DNA from: Lantana camara
Taxonomy: Eukaryota > Streptophyta > Magnoliopsida > Lamiales > Verbenaceae
Assembly: GCA_037501455.1 (NCBI GenBank)
Contig: CM074857.1
Span: forward strand, 104,503,501-104,567,500
Reading direction: 5' to 3'
DNA length: 64,000 bases
Part shown: one piece after another, positions 56,082 through 64,000 of the stretch
Numbering within the stretch: the first letter of the stretch is position 1
Layout of the letters: each line of letters opens with the position of its first letter
Notes under the pieces: generated by a model
What the model saw: the letters and a program-made list of their open reading frames with translations, nothing else
Told to the model about the DNA's origin: nothing
The model's database searches: none
Program-made: the position numbers and the translations under genes

Positions 56082-59000
56082 ATGGCTTCTGAACAATCAA
56101 ACCCTGTTGAACCACAGCTGCCCGTTTCAAAGTACTCCAAAAGGGTCCTTTTGAGGACCATTTTAGACCGCCCCGACAATGGGGTGGGATTATTCGGGCA
56201 GAGGGCGGTCGTGGGGGGGTGGGTTAAGTCGTCCCGCGAGTTCAAGAAAGAGCCTCCTGTTGCAGCGGATGCACCGCCTCCACAGCCCGCCCATGTGGTG
56301 GGGGCTAAAGATTTTAGCTGTGTGGAAGTTCTTCAAAATAGGTTGCCGTTTTTCAGGTCCATCTTAAAGGCTTTTGGTGGGGGCGAGCAGCGTGTTCGTG
56401 ACAAGTTGGATGCTATCATGGCGCCTAAGCCTCCACAGGAATCGATTTCGATCTTGCAGATCAGCGATGGATCCGGTGTTTTCAGTCTGCAGGTATGTTG
56501 TGTGATTTCAGGGGGAGTGCTTTTGCTTTTCTTGAAGTACATTTTGGAGAAATTTGATGTCTTTTGGAAATGATGTTGTGAAAATTTTGTTAAGGTTGCA
56601 TATGGTGTGCTTTTAGCTTTTTGCTTTAGCTTTGAGCTTTTTGGCATACTATAAAAACAGAATGGAATGCAAGCAATTTAAAACTTCTTGCCATTGAAAT
56701 GTCAAATGCATTGTGTTTTTCAGGTTCTAGTGGACTCATCTCTAGCTTCCCCAAGTCATGTTATGCCCGGTGGAGCTTGTATATTAGCCGAAGGCGTACT
56801 GCAGAAACCTTCATTGCAGGGAAAACAAACCATTGAGCTTAAAGCAGATAAAATCCTTCACATTGGCACAGTTGATCCAGACACATATCCTTTGTCTAAG
56901 AGGCGTTTGCCCCTCGAATCCTTGCGGGATTTTGCACACTTCAGACCGCGCTCGACGACGGTAAAATGACCATTTTGCCTCTTATTGATCATTCGGTAAC
57001 GGTGATATGATTATTGTTATTATATTTTGAATGCTTCATATTTTGGGATAATTACATTTGGACCCCCTGAGGTGTAGTTAAATACAGCCAAACCATACAA
57101 TTAGATCCAGTCATTCACTTTTTTCGAGATATTATAAAAAGACTATTTTGCCCCTTATCGATCATTCAGCAACGGTAGTGTCGTATTATTGTTACAATTG
57201 AAATTGCTTTATATATTATCCACTTTTGCATGCAAGAATAGCATAAACATGTCACATTTGTAAAAATGATTTAGGAAAAATTACATCTGGACCCCCCAAC
57301 GTTAAAAGTTAATTACAGTCGTCCAACCTTAAAGTTATGTCCAGCCGTTTAACTTCATCCGAGACATTGCAAAAAGGCCATTTTTCCCTCACCAACTGCA
57401 TTCAATCCCGTCTCAGGTGGCCTCAGTCATGAGGATAAGAAACGCGCTCACGCAAGCAACTTACGGCTTCTGTCACGAGAATGGCTTTCTTGACGTGCAA
57501 GTGCCTATAATCACAAGCACGGATTGTGAAGGATTGGGAGAGACTTTTCAAGTAACCACTCTTCTCGGTAGAGACAATGCAATCGAGAATCAAAGCGAAG
57601 GGGTAAATATCGAAACCATTAAGGCTTCAATCAGAGAGAAGAGCAGAAAGGTCGAAGAGCTGAAGAGAAGCGACAGCAATAAAGAAGCTCTTGCAGCTGC
57701 CATTCAAGACCTCAATAAAACAACTGAGCTCGTCTCGCAGCTGGAAGCTAAACACAAAGGTGGAAAAGCTGTCGAAACTATCAGAATCAGCTTCTCTGAA
57801 GACTTCTTTCATTGCCAGACTTATCTGACAGGCAATGGCCGTATGCATTTGGAGAGCTATGCACACGCTTTAGGCAATGTTTACTCTTTCGGGCCGAGGT
57901 TTCATGCAAAGAAATCGGATTCTAAGAGATTTTTGGCCGAGATGTGGACTGTTGATCTTGAAATGTCTTTCTCCCATCTAGAGGTATTAAATTCTTGTTA
58001 TTCTTCTTCTTCTTATTTCAAGTATAATTTTTCTTGTTATTGATAGGTGTATTTTGATATTTTAAGTAACTTCTTCATTATTTATTTATTTTTTTCTGAT
58101 GCAAAATTTTAAGGATTCCATGGAATGTGCCAAGGATTTTCTGAAGTTTGCATGCAAATGGATGCTAGAAAACTGTGTGGAAGATTTAAAATTCCTATCG
58201 AAGCGCGTTGATAAACATATCGTAGATCGGCTTCAGTTGGTCACGACGAGTCCTTTTGAAAAGATTTCTTATACAGAGGCAGTTGAAGTTTTGAAGAGGG
58301 TAAACTTCATAGTTCATATCTAACCATTTTGTTCTTTCTCTTTTAAAATAGCCAAGATTTACCTTATGTAACTTGTTGGTTGTCCTGAATCAGGCTTCTG
58401 TGAGAAAATTCGAGACGAGAGTCGAATGGGGTGTTCCTCTCAAAGAAGAACACGAAAGGTATACAGGCATATATCAGAAGCTTGAGTACAGTACACTGAT
58501 TTACTGCACATTGATCACCTTTGTACTGTTTTGATGCACCTGCAGCTATTTGACAGATGAGGTGTACAAGAAACCAGTCATTGTTTATGACCATCCAAAA
58601 GAACTTAAGCCGTTCAACGTGCGCTTGAACGACGATGGAAGGACAGCTGCAGCATTTGATGTGATTCTACCTAAGGTTATAAAATTATGAATATCACCTA
58701 GTAATGAAAAACTTACGGAGATATGTACGTTTTCTTTAATTTGCTCAAGGTTGTGACATATAACGATGATTTCAGGTTGGAACTTTGATACGAGGAAGCC
58801 AGAACGAGGAACGATTCGATATTTTAAGCTCAAGGTGATAAGATATGAAGGACCCTTTCGTTAATTTTCAGTTGGAAATTCTTTTATGATAAATTACATT
58901 TACCACCCCTCGGTTTCAGTTATTAAGTAAACATCTTGAGGTTTTATTGTTCATATAAAATCTTCATCGGATTTTTGGTTGTGTTTGCATCGCGAGAAGC

Positions 59001-59403
59001 GCTTCCTCTCTCCAGAAGCTCATCGTCCTAACCGCCAATATGGTTTCTCGTTGACACAAACTTTACAAATTTACATGAACAATGACACCTTAGTGGGGGG
59101 GTTTATGTAAATAAGTGAAACCAAAGATACAGAAATTTCATAGAAGTACAGAAAAGATATAGCTGAGGGAGGCTGACTTAACTAGAGTCGCGAGCTAATT
59201 CCCCGCCATTCTTGTGCAGGATCAACGAATCGGGCTTGGAGAAGCAGCAGTACGAATGGTATCTTGATCTCCGTAAGCAAGGCGCCGCGAAAAGTTCTGG
59301 CTTCAGCTTCCTGTTTGATCCATTAGTTCTGTATGCAACTGGGCTCAATGATGTGAGAGATGCAGTTCCATTCCCCAGAAGTTATGGCAAAGCCAATTTA
59401 TAA
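56082..59403 (+). CDS. Cytosolic asparaginyl-tRNA synthetase-like protein, copy 1
   Basis: Class IIb AsnRS family. Exons are 56082-56492, 56724-56960, 57417-57983, 58114-58299, 58394-58458, 58546-58675, 58776-58834 and 59220-59403, all GT-AG and in phase, giving 612 aa. The N-terminus holds the OB-fold anticodon-binding part (VVGGWVK, ISDGSGVFSLQVLV). Motif 1 (GFLDVQVPIITSTDCEG, about 239-255) is normal. A coiled WHEP-like insert follows (about 275-325). Motif 2 reads FGPRFHAKKSDSKRF: His379 and Lys381 replace the Arg and Glu of the class II FRxE core. Motif 3 reads GFSFLFDPLVLYATG: Pro586 replaces the ATP-contacting Arg. Canonical charging of tRNA-Asn is therefore doubtful. The start Met is followed by SEQSNPVEPQLP, also seen in copy 2. 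Closest type by recollection is plant cytoplasmic AsnRS 2. Confidence 0.9.
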
Positions 59404-60264
59404 TCAAGAAAAGGAAAATACATCAATCCAGCAGAAAGTCTTACAGCAGAAATGTATAGTATTATTAAGACAACATAGTTCAAAGTGCACAGATTGTACC
59501 AACACATAATGTACAGTACAGACATCAATAAGTAAACATAATGTATTGTACCAATTCGATGTTGATGAATGTATATTTCTTCAGAAAATATCATGGTAAG
59601 ATTTTATGTAATTTATTAGTAAGGAAACATATAATTTCTGCAAAATAAGATGGTAAAGCTTATATAAGTTGCCTCAAAATAATTTATGAAAGTAAAATAT
59701 GTCGCATGTCTTGTTTTTGGAAAAACACTAAAAAAACCGAGTATAAATGGTGACGTATCACAAATACAAATATTGAATAAAAATTTACAAATCGAAATAG
59801 TTTATTTCGTGAGTTATAAAAAATGTAATAGTTCAAACGGGGAATTCCAGAAAAATCCCCAAATGGGGACTCAAATTTTTGTTTGCTCCCCAGATGAGAA
59901 TCAAAATTTTCGTTTACTCTCCATTTTTCGCAAACGTGGTGATCCTTGAGTTTTTATATCACGTTTGCGAAAAATGGGGAGTAAATGAAAATTTTGCCTC
60001 TCATCTGGGGAGCAAACGAAATTTTTTTTGAAAATAGAGAGTAAACATGGGTACTATTCAAAAAAAAAAAAAAAAACCCTTCAAATCTCAAAAAATCATT
60101 CTCTGACATCATCCTTCATCAAATTTGAAAATTGAATCGGGTTTATGATTATTTTTCAAGAATTGGGCCATATCTTGCAAAACAGAGCCCATTTTTGGGT
60201 AATTTCATAAAAGTTGGAAAAAAAAGGGAAATATAAATAAAGTAAGTAAGTGTTAATTATGTAA
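59404..60264. other. Intergenic region between the AsnRS-like copies
   Basis: Contains the 3' UTR of copy 1, a fold-back repeat and the left part of the duplicated upstream region of copy 2. No gene. Confidence 0.55.
59873..60024. repeat. Fold-back repeat with ~65-bp arms
   Basis: Left arm GTTTGCTCCCCAGATGAGA ... TTTTTCGCAAACGTG pairs with CACGTTTGCGAAAAA ... TCTCATCTGGGGAGCAAAC. The loop is about 20 nt. It could form a long hairpin in RNA or be a small MITE; no target duplication was defined. Confidence 0.8.
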
Positions 60265-60273
60265 TATTATTTT

Positions 60274-61223
60274 CGGAGAATTAATGAAAGGTCCCCAACA
60301 TACCTCAAGACTTTTCCAAAACCCCCAATTGATTTTTTCAATATTTTAAGGACCAATTATTCATCAAAGTTTTCCTAAATCCCCTATTTCATGTAAAAAG
60401 TCTAAAATGTCTTTAATAATTTATGTAAAATTACCACACATGCCCTTTTTCTTCTTCCCTTTTTTCCTTTTTTTCTTTTTTTTTTTTTCCTCTCTTCTCC
60501 TGCGTTTTTCTGTTGAAAAACGCAGGCCTCTGGCCAACAATCCGGCGCCATCTCCGGCCACTTTCCGGAGACGGCGCCTACGTGTTTCAACTCGATTCCA
60601 TAACCCGACTTCATTGGTGGTAACCTTGTCTATTGAAAATGACCGGAGAAGGCGCCGGAATCGCTTAGGAAACCTGCAACTTTTCAATACAAAATGGGAA
60701 ATGGGTCTCTCATTTCCGGCGATATTTTTCGATATTTTTTGTACGAATCTTGAAGATCTTGACACGAAGAATTCATTGCAATTGACGGAATCGATTTTCG
60801 TTAAGCGGTTTGTGAGTTATGAACATTTTTTTTTAGATCTAAAATTCTTAGATTTGAGATTGAGGACAAATGAATTCGAATTTTGAAAAACTAACCGAAG
60901 ATATGGAACGAGAACGAGGAGTACGTTCCCGATGAATTTTTTGGGATTTTTTGGACCACCTCCGGTGGCGGCGCGGTGGCGGGAACGGCAGCGGCGGTGC
61001 TCCGGTGAGAAGAAGGATGAAGAAGATGATGATGAAGATGATGGTGTGGAAGAAGTAAAAATGGAGAAGAAAAAGTAAAAAAATGGGGGTAAAATAGACT
61101 TTTTAGGTGATTGGGGGTTTAGAAAAAATGTTTTGTGTATTGGGGATTGTAAATGTATAAAAATTGAAATAGGGGGTTTTGAATAAGTATAAGGGATATT
61201 TGGTACTGGTGAATAATTGTCCC
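60274..61223. mobile_element. Mutator-like non-autonomous element (950 bp) upstream of AsnRS copy 2
   Basis: Flanked by a perfect 9-bp duplication TATTATTTT (60265-60273, 61224-61232). Imperfect inverted ends (CGGAGAATTA / complement of GGGACAATTA) continue through AAAACCCCCMATT-type text. The interior is GC-rich at about 60.53-60.70 and 60.96-61.02 kb. A truncated relative lies at 43907-44525. No transposase. Confidence 0.82.
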
Positions 61224-61232
61224 TATTATTTT

Positions 61233-61840
61233 TTGGGGTTAAATCTCTATCTGGCCTATAACTTCATAATAAGCCGCTTAATATTTAGTTAATATTAAGT
61301 TGTGTTTATATATAAGCATTCAAAAGACTATCTTTTGTTTGATACTTGAGTTTGTGAAAAAACTCTAATTAATTATAATTAATATTATGTTAGAAATGTT
61401 AGATTTAATGAGTTATAATTAATATTATATTAGATATCTTAAATTACCTTTACTTTCAATGAATTGCAGTTTCACCCCATTATAATACAATCTAATCTAA
61501 TCACACCCACCCCCGTGATTTGTAATAGAAATTAATTAATATTATTAGTGGAATTAAATCCATCTAATCTCTCTAATTCAAGTTTGAATAATCTAATAGT
61601 ATTTAACTAACGCAAAATTAAATAGAATTAAATCAGATAAAAAGATTAATCCTCAGACTAACATTTTCTAAACAAATAAGCAAAGGTTGTCTTGTTAGCA
61701 TTAAGGAGATTAACGTATCTGACCTTAGCCTAAAATTTTGTTTATTTTTGAATGAAATTATTAACGGTTATTCCCATGCTAGGGAAATTATAAAAAACAA
61801 AACAAAAGAAATTAGGAAAATATTTAAAAAACAGTTAGAA
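61233..61840. other. Upstream region of AsnRS copy 2
   Basis: The first 450 bp have no counterpart upstream of copy 1. From about 61687 (TTGTCTTGTTAGC) homology to copy 1 upstream resumes. Confidence 0.55.
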
Positions 61841-62152
61841 GTATGAAAACTCCCGCGAAATCCCACCTTTTCAAGAATACCAAACCTTTTTCTTGATCAT
61901 CATATATGGTACTCCCTTTCACACAATCCCTTTTCCCTTCTCTCTTCAAACAGTCTTCCCCAACTATTTCCCAAGCAAAGCATCCTTTTACACACACACA
62001 CACACATGCGTATGTGTGTGTGTACATGTACATACAAACTCCATATAGACCATTCCAAGAAAAGTCGGCCAAAACCCCTCACCTCAAAGCTTCTTCTCTT
62101 AATCCCATCAAAAGTCTTCACTTTCTCCAAATTAAATCCATTTTCAAGAAAA

Positions 62153-64000
62153 ATGGCTTCTGAACAATCCAATCCTGTTGAACAACAGCTGCCCTTTTCA
62201 ATGTACTCCAAAAGGGTCCTCTTGAAGACCCTTTTAGACCGCCCCGACAAGGGGGTGGGCTTATTCGGGCAGAGGGTGGTCGTAGGGGGGTGGGTTAAGG
62301 TGTCCCGCGAGGTCAGGAAAGACCCGACGATTGTGGAGGGTAAAGATTTTAACCGTGTCGAAGTTCTTCAAAATAAGTTGCCGTTTTTCAGGTCGATCAT
62401 GAAGGCTTTTGGAGGGGAGCAGCGTGTACGTGACAAGTTGGACGCAATCACGCCGCCTATGCTGCCATTGCCGGCGATCTCAGTCTTGAAGATCAACGAC
62501 GGATCCGGCGTTCTCAGTCTGCAGGTATGTTTATGTCAAATTGGAGTGCATTTGGAGAAATTTGATGTTCTTTTGAAAGTGATGCTGTGAAAATTTTGTC
62601 AAGACCGACTATGGTGGGCTTTTAGCTTTTGGCTTTTGGTTTTTAGCTTTGTTGTTGGTTTTTCAGGTTACAGTGGAGTCATCTCTAGCTTCTCCGAATG
62701 ATGTTACGCCGGGAGGGACTTGTATATTAGCCGAAGGGATACTGCAGAAACCTTCAATATTGCAGGGAAAACAGACAACTGAGCTTGAGCTTAAAGCAGA
62801 TAGAATCCTTCACATTGGCACAGTTGATCGAGATACGTATCCGTTGGCCAGGAAGCGTATACCCCTCGAATCCTTGCGCGATTTCGCACACTTCCGACCG
62901 CGCACAATTATGGTAAATGCAATACATGTCGTGTTGCTTCGTGTTACAGTTCAAATTGTTTTGTGTTTTTGATTCATTTATTTGTAAGAATTGCATAAAC
63001 ATGTCACATTCATAAAAATGATTTAAGAATAATTACATCTGGAGCCCCTAATGTTAGAGTTATGTCCTGCACTCCTGCTGTTCAACTTTATTTGGGATGT
63101 TGTAAAAAGACCATTTTTCCCCTCACCAATAGCATTCAATCCCGTCTCAGGTGGCCTCGGTCATGAGGATAAGAAACACGCTCAAGCAAGCAACTGACGG
63201 CTTCTGTCAAGAGAATGGCTTTCTCAACGTGCAAGTGCCTATAATCACCAGCACAGATTGTGAAGGATTGGGAGAAACTTTTCAAGTAACTACTCTTCTC
63301 GGTGAAGACAATGCAGTCGAGGATCAAAGCGAATGGGTGAATATCGAGACCATTAAGGCTTCGATCATAGATAAGAGCAGAAAGGTAGAAGAGCTGAAGA
63401 GAAGTGACAGCAATAAAGAAGCTCTTGCAGTTGCCATTCAAGACCTCCATAAAACAACCGAGCTTGTCTCGCAGCTGGAAGCTAAACACAAACGTGGAAA
63501 AGCTGTCGAAACTAGCAGAATCAGCTTCTCTGAAGACTTCTTTCGTTGCCAGACTTATCTGACGGGCAACGGCCGTATGCATTTGGAGAGCTATGCATAC
63601 GCTTTAGGCAGCGTTTACTCTTTTGGGCCGAGATTTCATGCGAAGAAATCGGATTCTAAGAGATTTTTGGCCGAGATGTGGACAGTTGATCTTGAATTGT
63701 CTTTCTCCCATCTAGAGGTATGGAATTCTTGTTATTCTTCTTCTTATTTAAAGTATAATTTTTCTTGTTATTGGAGGTGTATTTTGACATATTAACTTCT
63801 CCATTATTCTTTTTTTTCCTGATGCAAACTTTTAAGGATTCCATGGAATGTGCCAAGGATTTTCTGAAGTTCACATGCAAATGGATGCTGGAAAACTGTA
63901 TGGAAGATTTAAATTTCCTATCAACGCGTGTCGATAAACATATCGTAGATCGTCTTCAGCTGGTCGCGGCGAGTCCCTTTGAAAAGATTTCTTATACAGA
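62153..64000 (+). CDS. Cytosolic asparaginyl-tRNA synthetase-like protein, copy 2, partial at window edge
   Basis: Exons visible are 62153-62524 (124 codons), 62667-62912 (82 codons), 63151-63717 (189 codons) and 63837->64000, colinear with copy 1 and in phase, with no stop. Relative to copy 1, exon 1 lacks about 13 codons around the Pro-rich AADAPPPQPAHVV stretch, and exon 2 gains three codons. Motif 1 is GFLNVQVPIITSTDCEG. Motif 2 again reads FGPRFHAKKSDSKRF, so the loss of the FRxE core predates the duplication. The motif 3 region lies beyond the window. The exon 3 frame is fully kept, arguing against simple pseudogene decay. Confidence 0.88.

Larger units (their letters stand above)
55490..64000 (+). 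repeat. Tandem gene-scale duplication (two AsnRS-like units)
   Basis: The unit from about 55505 through the first gene matches that from about 60160 to the window end. Shared upstream phrases include ATTTCATAAAAGTTGGAAAAA and TGTCTTGTTAGC, and exon lengths and intron positions are the same. In unit 2 the upstream part is split by about 1.4 kb that includes a Mutator-like element. Confidence 0.88.

Overview
This window is nuclear DNA of a flowering plant, most likely a eudicot. The evidence is intron-rich genes with GT-AG junctions, plant-specific families (a stomagen-type peptide, a plant GH3 glucosidase, cytosolic AsnRS-like proteins), very AT-rich spacers, and a dense load of plant-type LTR retrotransposons and MITEs. 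I cannot name the species. I see no prokaryotic features, CRISPR array or rRNA.

Six host loci are supported. (1) Minus strand, 1-3795: the N-terminal two thirds of a GH3 beta-glucosidase/exo-glucanase gene, eight exons, running off the left edge. (2) Minus, 27006-28105: a complete two-exon dCTP pyrophosphatase 1 (MazG-like) gene. (3) Minus, 41262-41549: a degenerate copy of the splicing factor gene SF3B5. (4) Plus, 46119-48656: a six-exon gene for an uncharacterised 126-aa membrane-type protein. (5) Minus, 52575-53355: a complete three-exon EPFL9/STOMAGEN gene. (6) Plus, 56082-59403 and 62153->64000: a tandem pair of cytosolic asparaginyl-tRNA synthetase-like genes, the second cut by the window edge.

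Mobile DNA dominates 6.6-26 kb. A Ty3/gypsy (Tat-like, RT-less) element C spans 6582-26051 with the target duplication TATAT. Its 5' LTR is split by two further insertions. A (6735-14507, minus, TSD AGAAC) and B (14859-19107, plus, TSD AAAGT/AAAAT) look like large solo LTRs of one family in opposite orientation. A itself hosts a non-autonomous LTR element A' (10086-14408, minus, TSD ATAAT). A CACTA MITE carrying a tRNA-like segment sits in the gag leader of C. At 33151-38271 lies a young Ty1/copia element (minus, LTRs identical by eye, TSD AATAC) whose polyprotein frame has three lesions. Smaller elements include hAT-type, Harbinger-type and Mutator-type MITEs, a 5'-truncated LINE, and an orphan poly(A) insertion, many with clear target-site duplications.

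The strongest biological leads are three. Both AsnRS-like genes have lost the class II signature arginines of motifs 2 and 3. A hAT-like insertion lies exactly at a splice acceptor of the GH3 gene, where its target duplication rebuilds the acceptor. The nested retrotransposon stack can be dated layer by layer. I did not find evidence for a wholly new multi-gene system. All exon junctions were read by eye from splice consensus and family homology and have no transcript support here.
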